This document shows, piece by piece, positions 21,740 to 33,381 of a stretch of 64,000 nt of DNA. Source of the DNA: Chrysoperla carnea (lineage: Eukaryota > Arthropoda > Insecta > Neuroptera > Chrysopidae); assembly GCF_905475395.1 (NCBI RefSeq), contig NC_058341.1:68269501-68333500 (forward strand). The letters run 5' to 3'. How positions within the stretch are numbered: the stretch's first letter is position 1; each line of letters starts with the position of its first letter. Both the position numbers and the translations under genes were made by a program. The notes under the pieces were generated by a model. That model was not told the origin of the DNA. It did not search any database and was given only the letters and a program-made list of their open reading frames with translations.

Positions 21740-24019
21740 CATCTATAACATGCATGCATATACATATATTGTTATACAATTTTAATGGTAGCATTGTGCA
21801 TGTCAAAGTGTGACATTCATTTGATGATAGCATACACATGGGACCAGTTTTGAAAAACACTTGTGGGTTAGCTGTTTAGTTAGTAGATATGTTGAGTTGG
21901 TTGTACTCTTTTATATGATAACTGAAATGGGAATATTATCTATGGACCTTTGAATTAACCCATGACAATCATGACAACAACTAGATGATGATGCTATTGG
22001 TATGGACTAGCTAGTAGCTTCCAACAACCAACCATGACTGTCTAAATAAAGAGGATTGTGCTACCTAAAATACAACTATTAAATATATCAGTTTTGTTTT
22101 TGTATATATTCGTTCATGTCATCGCTCTAGCACGTACACCAGCTACGGAGATTTCGTCGATTTTTGACAAAATAATGTAGGAAACAAATTATTTGACCCT
22201 GGAAAAATTCGCGCCAGTAGAATTTTATGGGAACCGGTGGGAAATTATAATAAATTAATATGTACACTGAATTAATTTGTACACTGAAAAAAAAAAATTA
22301 AAATAATGACAACCTCATCCCGAAGTTGTTTTCATATTAGGTTAGATTAGGTTCATATTGAAGAAATAAAGTAAAAATACTTTCAAACAATTTTCTAACG
22401 ATTGGAACAAGTACAGCTAAATATTTGTATTTACAATAGAATGGGATTGAATTTAAAATATGAATTCATTGATACAAAATCACAGAAGTTAAATAAACTT
22501 AATCAGTACTTCTATGAAAGAGATTGCTTTTAGTTTAAAGTCATGCATTTTATTGATTGAAAATAAAATTGTGTTTAGTTTGAATTGATGAATTACAAGG
22601 AAATTTCTTAGCGTTTGCTTTAAATACAGAATTTTTTTTATTATGATCGCATATCTATCATGTCTAGTCCATGTGTGATTGAGCCAACTACATGAAGATT
22701 GTTGTGACTAACTTACAGAAAGTTTGAAATAAACTTATTAATCATTTTTATAATATAAACCATATTTGTTGGTTTTTATGTAACAAGCATTGCGTGGTTG
22801 GTTAAGCTGTAGACTTAGGACACTTTAATCAACAATAAATAATAAATATCAAAATCCATAATGCCAAAAAATAAGCTCAAAATTATGTATTTTTAAAGTA
22901 TACCTAAAATTGAGACTAAAATACATTTTTTTTAACGATTATATATCGAAAACGGTAAGGTAAGGTCAAGAGTCAAGGTTTTGACTCTTGACATTTTTGT
23001 GCTTAGAAGTGCTTAGAATAGTCCAAAATATAAAATCATATTATTTTCGAATGAAATTGTTGACTAGAACCATAAAATAATATTTATTTTCGTCAATAAC
23101 GAATTTTTGGTAAACACACGTACGTTTTTTTTTCTTTTTCAAACGCTAATATATCGAAAACGATGATGTTAGACGAAAATTGTCGGTAGTAAAAAAATAC
23201 TAAGAATTGTCCAAAATATAATTGCTTTCAAATTATATTTTTGACCGGAAGCATAAAAAAAAACTATTTCACCACTTCCAGGGGTTTCATCACTTCCAGA
23301 GGTATTTTTAATGGGGTTGAATGCATATTCAATCACATTTTAACCTTGAATTCATGATCAGCGACCTCGAAAATCCTCAGAAGACGATTTCAGAGGTGAA
23401 ACTTTGAAATTTTTTCCACTGTTACTATTTGGAGTACTTTTAGGATGGGAAAACTTTCCCAGCTTTCTTTGTAATTCCGAGGCTAGTGCTGCTGAATGTT
23501 CCTGAAAGTCTAAGGAACACGTACAAAAAAAAATTTTTTAATCGGAGATGTTCCACCATTTTTCCACATTTTTTGGCTTATTAAATGTACTAATGGTTGT
23601 AATATAGTATTAAACGATTTTTCAAAAGGGCACTTCCACTCTCTTTTTTTTTAAGATTTTGTGCATGTACGTTCAGTACACGATGAGATGTTTTTTGGGT
23701 GACCGCCCTACCAACTGTATAACTGTATAACTATTATAGTAACATGAGCAAAATTTTTATGGCGGACGAGTCAATACAATATGGACGTCAGGCCCATACT
23801 GGTTGGCCATAATAACAATACTTTTGATAAATAAACCTCTTAATATTACTTATGCTAACATAAGTTATTATGCATACTCATAATATGTGTCTCTATACCA
23901 TATCAGCATTGTAGTAAACGCCATACATTTCTCACCTTGTTTGTGTACGTTAATGGAGCATAAAATTCTCTGAAGTCAGTGGCGGATTCAGTAATTAACA
24001 TTTTCTTTAAATAATCACT
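21740..24019. other. Unassigned AT-rich DNA with weak tandem similarity
   Basis: No gene was found. Two diverged blocks at about 22930-23090 and 23130-23270 share ATATATCGAAAACG and GTCCAAAATATAA, so an old tandem duplication with a ~200-bp period is likely. Confidence 0.45.
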
Positions 24020-24445
24020 TAGGAATCATTTTCATCTTCATGGCTTTCTTTTGCTCGAAATAACGTCGATTATATACATATCTTTATAATCAATTTCTTT
24101 CACTAATTCAGCTTCAATAGATAATAATGCTAGAGCATTACGTCTATCTTGGACCATACTTGCACGTAATTAATTTTGTACCCTTTTCAAAATGTAAAAA
24201 ATATTTCTCCTGAATTTGTAGCGATGCTCAAAAAATACGTAGAGCAATATCTACATTAAGATAAACATCTTGAAGATTTCGTGCATGTTATAAAACATAC
24301 ATTTTGTACCGAGCTTACTTCTTCAAAATTTGCTTATGTCTTTAAGTTGATATTGTAAATGAATACATTCTTTCCCCAATGTTTCTTCTAAGTCGTCAGG
24401 ATTCTTTCTGACGAATTCATTTGCATTGCACTTTTAGATAAATTA
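24020..24445 (-). pseudogene. hAT-family transposase remnant (C-terminal dimerisation region)
   Basis: Minus-strand translation across stops and shifts gives NVDIALRIF and then RRNALALLSIEAELVKEIDY followed by KDM. This is the order seen at the C-terminus of hAT transposases of the ZMYM/DUF4371 type, where the hAT dimerisation domain has 'ALRIxLTxPVTVASxERSFSKLK...LxxLxxLSIE'. In-frame stops show it is dead. It is too decayed to set limits. Confidence 0.65.
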
Positions 24446-25160
24446 TGAAAAATATTAAATTTAATGTATGATGAGATTAATTTCACTGAAAATACAAACA
24501 TTAAAAAACATTGAGCAACATAAATATGTTCAAAAAATTTTGCTCAAAATTTTTCAATGCATCATATCAAACTCATAGTATTTATCGAATATTGATATGA
24601 ATATTGATAAAAGCCAATTGATCTATTAAGAAATTAACATTGCGGCAAATTAATAATTAAATTCAATCATTAGATTATCCAATACATTTTATTGAAAAAA
24701 TTCGAATTGCTCTTGAACTATTTCGCCTTTCAAATATTGACTTTCCCAGGATTTTTCCGAGCCTGAAATTGTGCCACCCTAGTCCTATTAATTGTCCTAT
24801 TATACCTTTTTTTGAAAAAAAGATCTCTTACAAATGTTCTCTAAAACTAATAGTTTCAGAGTTATTAATTATTTAAAGTTGGAAAATATGCAAAAATGGC
24901 CACTTTCAACCCTGCAAAACAATATGAAAAACCATAAATTTTAATGTTGCCAAAGTTATTAAATATTCTTCAAAGATCCCTTAACAAAGTATAAGTATAG
25001 GGTTTTAAATATCTTATCTAACATAAGTTATTGAATATTCTTTAAACATCCCTTAACCAAGTTCCATAACGTTTTAGCATATTATTTTCTCGTAGGCCCT
25101 TCTATTTTAATAAATAATTAAGTGCTTGCATATTATTTATACTCTGTTAAATTACATTCG
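24446..25160. other. Unassigned DNA
   Basis: There is an internal near-repeat (AAAGTTATTAAATATTCTTCAAAGATCCCTTAAC-like, at about 24952 and again near 25025). Nothing else is recognised. Confidence 0.4.
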
Positions 25161-25167
25161 TGAGCCG

Positions 25168-25501
25168 ATTTTCCACTAAACGGACAAACAAAAACAAAAC
25201 AGAAACTCGTGTTGAAAAAGTACACGTTTTTAAATTTATGAGTCTAAAAACTACATTTAACTATTAGACTCAACTGGCTTACATGTTTTTTACTGGTGGG
25301 GCTGATATCTTATGCCGTTTTTCACTAAACGGGCAGCTGTGTTTTGGTTGTGGAAAAACAAAAACAAAACTGAAATGTAATGTGATCAGTCTTCAAAAGC
25401 ATTTAATTGCCGGTCTTCAAAATGACTGTAAAAACTTACAGTTTTGTTTTTTTCGACACGAGTTTCAGTTTTGTTTTTGTTTGTTCGATTATTGGAAAAC
25501 C
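25168..25501. mobile_element. Foldback MITE
   Basis: The left arm (TTTTCCACTAAACGGACAAA, then CAAAAACAAAACAGAAACTC and GTGTTGAAAAA) is inverted at the right (TTTTTCGACACGAGTTTCAG, then TTTTGTTTTTGTTTGTTCG and TTGGAAAAC). A second CACTAAACGG block lies inside at about 25322. No coding capacity. Confidence 0.7.
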
Positions 25502-25519
25502 ACCTATAGCGTTAAAATC

Positions 25520-26389
25520 GAATAGACAAAAAACTAGAGTGATTGATTTTCCTTTTTTGATTAATGTATTTATTTTTATGAGCATAAATTGGATGCCAAT
25601 TTTAATACCTAAAATATGAATAGGAACATAGTGTTTATGAGAGGAAAGAAAAAATTTTGTAGATATTTAATAGAACCGCACTTAGTAGTTCTGTATCAAA
25701 TATTCTTTCTAATAAGATATTTAATTTTGTAAGAAAACTTTTGTGCTGATTTTGCTTTAATATTAAATGTTATAATTTGGATTTTAATTCATTGATCTTG
25801 TGTAGAAATTTAAAACAAGCGACATATTTTGATAGTTTTTCATAGAATGATTTCTTGCAATCGTAATATGATTCAGGTAGGCTTTAGTTACGAAGTTCCC
25901 GGCAAGCTATACGACCTTGCCATGGCTCAAAAGTGTGCATCAAATTGAAAATTGCTTTTGCAGCAACTGAAAGCTTTTTCGGTTGTCTTGATAAGTTTAA
26001 TTGAATAAGTAACTTTTCTAGAGTCAATTAAAGAACACCGAAAAGTTATGATTTTTTGACAATTGCACTACAATAGTGAAAAATGTTCATTAAACTATTT
26101 TTTCGTTTCTCGTGTTTTAATTTCACCATTTAGTATGAAATATTAAAGAAAATAAATTAAAAGTTCGTTAATATTCATGTTCAAAAGTAGTTCGAAAAAA
26201 TATAAAGTGCTCGACTTGGAACCTTAGAAAAATTCGGAGCGACATTTCAATATTAAAACTTCGACTTGAAATTTTCAGGATATTCATAATTTTTCTCTTA
26301 GAAAAAAATAAAATAATGAAAAAAAAAATTTAAAACAAACAAAAATCCGGTTTTCGACGTTTTTGGGATTTTTTAAAAATGATAGCCAC
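25520..26389. other. Unassigned DNA
   Basis: No supported gene, RNA or known repeat. Confidence 0.45.
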
Positions 26390-26882
26390 ACATACATACA
26401 CGTCACACGCATATAATTGATATTTCCATATAACACGCACTATATAATTTTATCCTAATGTGCGCCCCCACAGGTAAACAATGATGTTTACGAAAAAATT
26501 TATCAAACAAAAGTTGTTTAGTTTTTAAAACGAACATTTTTTACATTAAAACTTTTGTTCTGTCTCTAACGGTTTACAAAATGGGTCATACGGACTCAAG
26601 ACCCAATTGACCAATGTTGCTCATTTACGAACTTTACCTCACTTTGCGCTTTCTGAGCACAATATCAGCTATCAGCTTGATATCTCTTTTTGTTTTTGAG
26701 TTCTCGTCTTGACAGACGAATAGACTCACAGACGGATAACCGAAAATGGATGACTTAAGCTAGTGATTCTATGAACACCTATACCAAAAATTTTGTTCGC
26801 AGCATCAATATTTTTAAGCGTTACAATCTTGGGACTAAACTAAGTATACCTTGATATATTTCATATATACATGATATAACAA
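26390..26882 (+). repeat. Dispersed ~660-bp repeat, copy F
   Basis: The family body is present from GGTAAACAATGATGTTTACG through CATACGGACTCAAGACCCAA to AATATTTTTAAGCGTTACAA and the end hairpin CATATATACATGATATAAC. The 5' ~100 bp has diverged or been lost. Confidence 0.8.
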
Positions 26883-27423
26883 TTTAGGTAACTTTTCCTT
26901 ACCATAACCTACATTCTGACCTTTAATAATTAACGTCTCTCTGTACCCACATATTCACCTCAACAATGACGATTCATGTCATTTTATTTTATGAGTGAAA
27001 ATGTGTCGTGCGATGAAATTTTCATTCAATTGAATAATAAATGCGGGTAGGTATGTTTTACATATACCTACAGAGAAACAACTATAACTAGATGGGAATT
27101 GTAATTTTATCTAATTTATACAAAAATAGCGTTTTCAACATTTTTTTATTTTATTTTTCCGCTTTTTATTTTATTTTATTCAAAAACAGCACCTACAAGA
27201 AAAGAAAAATGAATGAAGGCTTGTGTGTTTCTTTGTTTATTTTCTATATTAACTTTCATTTTTTATATTTTTTATTTTTTTGTTTTTCGTTATTGATATG
27301 ATGATGATTATATTATGGTGACAAACCCCGTTGAAAATTTGGCCATATACTTTAAAAAAGACAAGTGAGAATGCATTTTGGTGCAAAATTGTTCTCTTAG
27401 TTTTATAAGATTTTTTTTATATT
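26883..27423. other. Unassigned DNA, ATTTT-rich
   Basis: It has a run of TTTTATTTTATT-like simple sequence (27145-27180, 27245-27290). Nothing else is recognised. Confidence 0.4.
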
Positions 27424-27752
27424 ATAGTATATTAAGTTTAGTCCCAAGTTTGAAAGGATTAAAAATATTGATGCTACGAACAAAATTTTGGTATAGGTAT
27501 ATCATAAAATCACCTAATTAGTCCATTTCTGGTTGTCTGTCTGTGTGCACGATAACTCAAAAACGAAAAAAGATATGAAACTTAAATTTTTACAACGTGT
27601 TCAGGATATAAAAAAGAGCCGTTTCTAAACCGTTAGAGATAGATCAAAATTTCAAATGTAGAAAATGTTTTTTATAAATAAATAAACAACTTTTGTTTGA
27701 AACATTCTTTTGTAAACATCACTGTTTATCCACGAGGGTGCAAATCAGGTGC
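27424..27752 (-). repeat. Dispersed ~660-bp repeat, copy G (internally deleted)
   Basis: On the minus strand it covers GATAAACAGTGATGTTTACA to TTGGGACTAAACTTAATATA. The block that includes the 'GGACCC' motif is deleted. Confidence 0.78.
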
Positions 27753-27870
27753 AACAACCGAGCTTTGGTAGCCGAGAGAGACTTTTGAAGGGATTCTGTT
27801 AAAACCAATAAATAGAAGCTACTAAAATTGCGTAAAATTTTGAATAGCGACTTTTGTTTTTGGTAAATAA

Positions 27871-28358
27871 CTAGCTGTGAACTACCCGCTTTTCTGGGCA
27901 ACATCCCCACTTGCACCCCTCCCTCCACAGTTCCTTGCGTGGGATAACAGTTTTGTAATGTACACGTCATGCTCTTTTATTTGATACCCCACTTAGGTAT
28001 ATTTGTAAATATTCGATAATTCCTTCCCACTTTCTCGCTACACCTTTCTACCCTCCGAAGGTTAAAATTAGATAAAAATAATAGATCTTTGAAGTTGGTT
28101 GTATGTCGTGTCAATATTTGAGCTTAATCGATGCACAACTTTTTTAGTTTTTAAAGCTTATCCCTTTCAACCCCTATTTCAACCCCTTACTCTACTATAA
28201 TATGGATGTATTATACATAAAAACCTTCCTCTTGAATCACTCTATCTAATAAAAAAACCGCATCAAAATCCGTTGCGTAGTTTCAAAGATTTAAGCATAC
28301 AAAGGGACATAGGGACATAGGGACAGAGAAAGCGACTTTGTTTTATCCTATGTATTGA
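27871..28358 (-). mobile_element. Non-autonomous Helitron, second family
   Basis: On the minus strand it starts A|TCAATACATAGGATAAAACA, followed by AAGTCGCTTTCTCTGTCCCT, and ends with GCCCAGAAAAGCGGGTAGTT and CACAGCTAG|T. This gives 5' TC, 3' CTAG and insertion between A and T. The internal CTACGCAACGGATTTTGATG block belongs to a widespread insect Helitron-like repeat that I recognise from other genomes. No Rep/helicase ORF. Its ends differ from the family at 54629. Confidence 0.8.
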
Positions 28359-28466
28359 TTAGGATAGTAATGTGTCAAAATATAGATGGGATTATTGAAT
28401 AAATCAATAAATTATTATTGAAACTTACATGGACTTTTGAATACTTAAATAAATATAAATAACTTT
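28359..28466. other. Short AT-rich spacer
   Basis: Nothing recognised. Confidence 0.4.
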
Positions 28467-28655
28467 TTTTTATTTTATTTCAATTCTTTATTAAAGGGCG
28501 CTCAAGTGGTTGTTAAGCAAACTTTCAATGGTTTTAAATCCCTACCCTTCCAATTTAAGAAAAACGACGGGTCACCCATCCAAGTACTGACTGTGCTCAA
28601 TGTTGCTTAACTTCGGTGATCGGATGCGAACCTGTGTACTGACTGTGACAAGATC
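28467..28655 (-). mobile_element. 5S rRNA-derived SINE or 5S pseudogene
   Basis: The minus strand (about 28555-28650) matches eukaryotic 5S rRNA in order: CGCATCCGATCACCGAAGTT, AAGCAACATTGAGCACAGTC, and the box-C-like AGTACTTGGATGGGTGACCC. The first half begins near ACAGTCAGTACACAGGTTCG. The 5S similarity stops after the box C region and runs into unrelated sequence ending in an A-rich tail (AATAAAGAATTGAAATAAAA and AAAAAAGTTATT). That layout is a 5S head on a foreign tail, as in SINE3-type elements. I found no clear target duplication. Confidence 0.7.
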
Positions 28656-29452
28656 TTACGAATTTTCGATCAGGACACGTGACCCTGTCGCGAGTTTAAC
28701 ATTTTTTACCCATTACAAAAAAAGTGTACAACGCCGCTAAAGAAGTTTTCACTTCAAAAAAATATTTTGAAACTAAATTATTTGAAAAGATTATATGGCA
28801 CCATCGTTATATCTACGGTCACCGTTATTGTAGTGAGATAAATTATATAACTGTTTAAAAGTGTAGCCTTAAGCTATTACACAAATACAATTTCATCAAA
28901 ATCATTCAAATATTTTTTTTACTAACTAATCCAATTAATCTACGAAGTTCTTATGTTAAATTTGACAAAATTACTGTCAGAAAACAAAAATAGGTTGTTA
29001 TAGAAAAAAAAAGCCAAGAAGCATCGCGTTTTATGTTTACGGATAATCAGTGGCTGAGTTTACATAAATAATTTTCAAAAGTCTAAAAAAGTTTTCCTTG
29101 CCATAAAAAACGTCCTATCCAAAAAAATTAAATGGAAAAGTTACAGATCCAAAAAATTCTCTCGAATGACGTCTCGTAAGTACTATTTGGATGCGTTGGT
29201 GCCGAGAAATCTTGAAAAAATGGTAGAAAATAGTCGTTTTGAAATTTGTTTTTAATTTTTTTTCTTTTTCGCTTTCTAAGCTGATATTTGCTTATGACAG
29301 GTAACAGTAAGTATTATGAATAACAGATTCACAAACTCTTAAAAAGTCAAACTCAAAAAAACTCTTAAGAAAAAATGTATGTAGAGATACTTTTTATATT
29401 AAATTATCTGATCTACAATTTTTGTCTGAACGAATTTTATGAAAAAACTTAC
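28656..29452. other. Unassigned DNA
   Basis: No supported gene or repeat apart from the candidate exon that follows. Confidence 0.4.
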
Positions 29453-29618
29453 CGCTTTGCAGAAAATCGCGAAAAACGTTACTCGTGAACGTTGACCCCT
29501 CCGTAAATGTTTTTCCATACATCTGATCGATGAGGACTTTTTGGTTTGCATTTACGATGGCATTCTGAACAATCCCACCAAAATTCAGCCAGGTGCTAAT
29601 TTTTGTACCTTCACACAT
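29453..29618 (-). CDS. Candidate exon of unknown gene
   Basis: On the minus strand an ATG (29618) opens 55 codons and runs into a consensus donor, AAGCG|GTAAGT. The peptide (CEGTKISTWLNFGGIVQNAI, then VNANQKVLIDQMYG, and TFTSNVFRDFLQS at the end) has a balanced, protein-like composition and higher GC than its flanks, unlike most short frames here. I do not recognise the family. No partner exon was found nearby, so this could be a first coding exon of a host gene, an exon in a transposon, or chance. Confidence 0.35.
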
Positions 29619-29639
29619 ATTTTTTGGTTTATTTTGACC

Positions 29640-30584
29640 GGATTAAAGTAGCTACATTCCACACATTGAACGTTTTATCTAGAAGTAAATTTTAAAAATT
29701 TCAAAGTTACGGATTTTTTAAATTTAATTGGATACTGTACGTTAAATAAGCAACAAAATTATAAATAAATGACTAAATGAATTTGATGTGGGTCCATCCT
29801 TGTCAAATTATTATGGTATAATGTCGGAAGTATTTTATGTGCATATTATATTAGATATTTACTATGTGGAAGTTTTGCTTTTTATTGTGGCTGAATATAA
29901 ACTTAAAGTTTATACATACATTCATAGACAGAAATTTTAAATGTTATTTCAAAATATTATGTTTGTAAGAAAATTGAAGGCCAACATAAACTTTTGAGAT
30001 TTAGCTTGCAAAGTAGTTCATAAATAGAAATAGACCAGTTTATATGTGTCCCAAATTTCAAACAGCTATTTTCCGCTAAAAATGATCGGAATATGAATTA
30101 GCCTTTGGTAATTTGAAAGCTTATACTTCTTAGTTGATGTTTTTTTTTTTGTGTATCCTAAATTCCTAATATACTATTATCAGTTCCCAAATGAACTATA
30201 ATATCTTATATTATATTAGGAACTATAATATCTGCTGCATAAATATCTTAAACGGTAACTACACTCTGGTATAAATATTATCAAGAATAATAAATGAGAA
30301 CTCTAGGATATTTTGGAATTAATTTCGAATTTTTTCCCAATTTCCTAGATTAATTTTTTGTATTATATAAATACGTATTTCGTTTACCAAATAGCCATTA
30401 TCAGTGTGACTTCTTCAGATACTTTAGAACATCATCAGATACTTAGAACAGTATAAATTGCAGGTACATGAAAATAGCAATGTACAGCCCGCCACCAAAA
30501 TTATAGCAACCAGTAACATACACAATAAGAGTAATTACAATTAGCTAATTCATACTGATGATGACTACTTGGTATTCGTTGTGT
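29640..30584. other. Unassigned AT-rich DNA
   Basis: No supported gene. A short duplication of CATCAGATACTT(A)GAACA lies near 30430-30450. Confidence 0.4.
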
Positions 30585-30975
30585 GCGTAGTCATGGTAGG
30601 GACAATAAAATCGATGCGAGCGCTTCCAGTGAAAAAATTTTTTGATAAAGGGGGCTGTTATTACTAATTTGCAATTCTTTACATGTTAATCTTAAAGAAA
30701 ATGTCAAATTAAAATTATTGAAAAACACTAATTAATTAAACTTAACGCATGACAAATTGTGAAAATAAGAAATCCAATTGGACAAATATTATTTTTCAAA
30801 TGTAAATTATCATAATTATTTATTTAAATTTGTGAGACAATCATATGAAATTTTCAATAGAAGTCATAAATGCAATCCATACAATTATATATGCATCCAT
30901 ACAATTCTATAATTAAAGTGGTGTATCGTTATCATGGAAACGCCTCCTTTAAAACTCACGCACGGTGCGAATAGT
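30585..30975 (-). repeat. Dispersed repeat R, copy 2
   Basis: It is the reverse complement of 15520-15910, end to end, with scattered substitutions. Confidence 0.8.
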
Positions 30976-32270
30976 ATGTAAACTATAATTAAAACTATTT
31001 ACGTAAATCTAAATCTTAAATCTAGAACACTTTGTCTATTTAGCCTATTTATCTTTCACTATTGTCTAAGAGGCTGATGACTTCAACGTTGGGGTACCTT
31101 TCAAGGCGAGTAAAGTAACAGTCAAAGTTTCTCGCACAATTTGGCACTCTTGCAAACTGGCATTGTTCATTTTTAGAGCTAGAAAAGTTTGTCTTCTTAA
31201 AGTGAATGTTAGTTGAACGGATTTTTGTTCATTTACTTGAATACGCCACTTTTGTAAGTTGTAATAGCTTGATGTATTAAAGCATCATTTATTTTTATTA
31301 TTATTTACTTTTCTTTGCTGAGGGTAGATAAAGTGAGACAAATTGAATACTTGTTTACTGCTCTCTATACCCGCCAGCACTCGCGTCATTAGCACACTTA
31401 CATGTGGTTGAAAGTTTTTCTATCCTCATATAATTTTTTCTATTTTTGAATTATTTATTTCGAAATATTTTCAACCAATCTACAGTTTTTGCTTTCAAAC
31501 CCTCCAAAAATTTTTATTTAATTTTCACAAGGCGCATATAATTGTAATAAATAAATTTCATTTTCCATATTTTTGAGTCTGCTCGGGTAAATACGCTAGT
31601 CAAATGTCAATAATTTTTTCGTTAAAATATTAGTGAAAATAATTAATAATTTTTAATGAATTTTAATAATAAGTTTAATAAATGTCTATAAATAAGTACG
31701 CTTTGTTTTAATTTATTTATATTATTTTGAATGCATTGTTATTTTGAACATATATAACCAATAATATTCATTCAATTCAATAATTCACAGGATAATTGAG
31801 GAAGTTATAATTAATTTCTATAATTTAACTAAAATTAACTATTTTCTCATTATGCAATTGTTTTAGTGTGGATTTGCTATCATAGTTTCGGCATTTCTAA
31901 GTTGATATTTTTGAAATTTTACTTGTAATAGTATACCCAACGTCTGTTCCAGTTTTCAGCTCTATGCGAAAATAAAATATTGAAATATCTACTTTGACTC
32001 TATAATTTTTTGGAATATTGGAAATAGAAGTTTAAAGTCAAATAATTAAAATCGAAAAAAAGTAAATGAATTCATACGAAAAGTTTTAGCCAAATTTGAT
32101 CTAAACTTACTTTCTTAACATGTTTTTTGTAAGTTTGGATGTTTTCGAAAATTTTTGACAGTCCAAAACATAAATTTTGGATCTTTAATATTTAAAACGA
32201 GAATTTTTTTTTTGTATTTATAATTTCAATTACATTTTATATAGAAATATACGAAAATTTTGGTGATATA
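30976..32270. other. Unassigned AT-rich DNA
   Basis: No gene recognised. About 31410-31500 resembles 14630-14740. Confidence 0.4.
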
Positions 32271-32657
32271 GTTAGATAAATGTAGCGGATTTTGATAATA
32301 AATTCGATATTCGTTTTCTTGAATATCTCAGCTTCTATTCCTCGAATTGAGACGAATAATTAAAATTGTTTGTTAAAATTTTCTGCATCGACCTTGCTAG
32401 CTATCAAACCGGCCTAAACCATAGCAAAATAACCTCAAAATCTCAAGAAAACCGCTGAAATCTCATAAGTTCTACTAATAACTTTTAAAAAAATGGTGGA
32501 ATTGAGTTGAAATTCTGGAAAAAGAAGTAACTTATGATAATAAAAAAGGGTGATAAATTAGCTCGATACATTACCTCAATTTTCAGAAAAACGAACAGTA
32601 ATGGCAAATCATCGGACTTTTGAATTAATTTTTTTTTTTAAATTGCAGATGCATGTA

Positions 32658-33381
32658 GGGAGCGGAGGCTAATACCGTACAGCGGCTAATTCCGTACATC
32701 ACTGTTTATCCTGAAGGAATTGAGCTGCGTGCGTTTCCTTGGTGTCAATCATTAGCGCAGTAGTGTTAGTGTAGCCTCTTAAGTTACTGTGTTATTAAGG
32801 GTAATAATTTTGGTATAAATAGATGTTATGTGATTTGGCGCTCGTTTTTACAACTTTTAAACATCAAAAAATAAGATTTAAGTACCTATTTTTATTAAAT
32901 TTTATAATGAAATTATTATATTTCGGACTATAAATATCTTTATAATAAGATTTTGATCAAAGAATCCCTTTATTGAATTTTTTTTTAGGTAAATTCTCAT
33001 TCTTGAAATTTGAATTCGGTTTCGGGAATTTCCGTACACTGTACGGTATTACCCGCAATGAAGTATTGCATGAAATTATTACTCCAGAAGCAGCAGTAAA
33101 TGTAGAATCAGAGATATCCCATGAACTCATTTTACCAATAGAAGCAGTAAATTTAGAATCAGAAATATCACAAGAACTCATGTCTCCAGAAAAAGCAGTG
33201 ATTCTAAGCTCACCGAATTTCTCCATTACCAGACAGTAAAAAAAAGCATATCTGTATATTTTGTGAATAAATAAAAGATTACCCACAGTTAATTAAAATT
33301 ATTTTTTTTATTTGTGAAAAAATACCTTTTTTCAGGCTTTTTAGGTTCTTAAAATTATGTACGGAATTACCCTCCGCTCCC
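32658..33381 (+). mobile_element. Nested TIR transposon with residual exon
   Basis: The 24-bp ends GGGAGCGGAGG(C/G)TAAT(A/T)CCGTACA are inverted repeats with two mismatches. Inside are a repeat of the end motif (GCGGCTAATTCCGTACA at 32683), an exon-like ORF (below), a stop and AATAAA. It looks like a DNA transposon that lost most of its transposase gene. I see no clear target duplication. Confidence 0.72.
32989..33239 (+). pseudogene. Terminal-exon-like ORF inside the nested transposon
   Basis: A T-rich tract ending TTTTTTTTAG (to 32988) is a good 3' splice site. The following 83-codon frame ends at a TAA with AATAAA about 30 bases later. The peptide is acidic and has two ~18-residue repeats: EAAVNVESEISHELILPI and EAVNLESEISQELMSPEK. 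Such Ser/Glu/Pro-rich tails occur in transposases of the pogo/Tigger kind, but I do not recognise this one and only suggest it. No catalytic region is left. Confidence 0.45.

Noticed and set aside
27719..27970. 83-codon minus-strand frame
   Set aside because: It spans the end of a dispersed repeat and the 3' end of a Helitron; composition is not protein-like.
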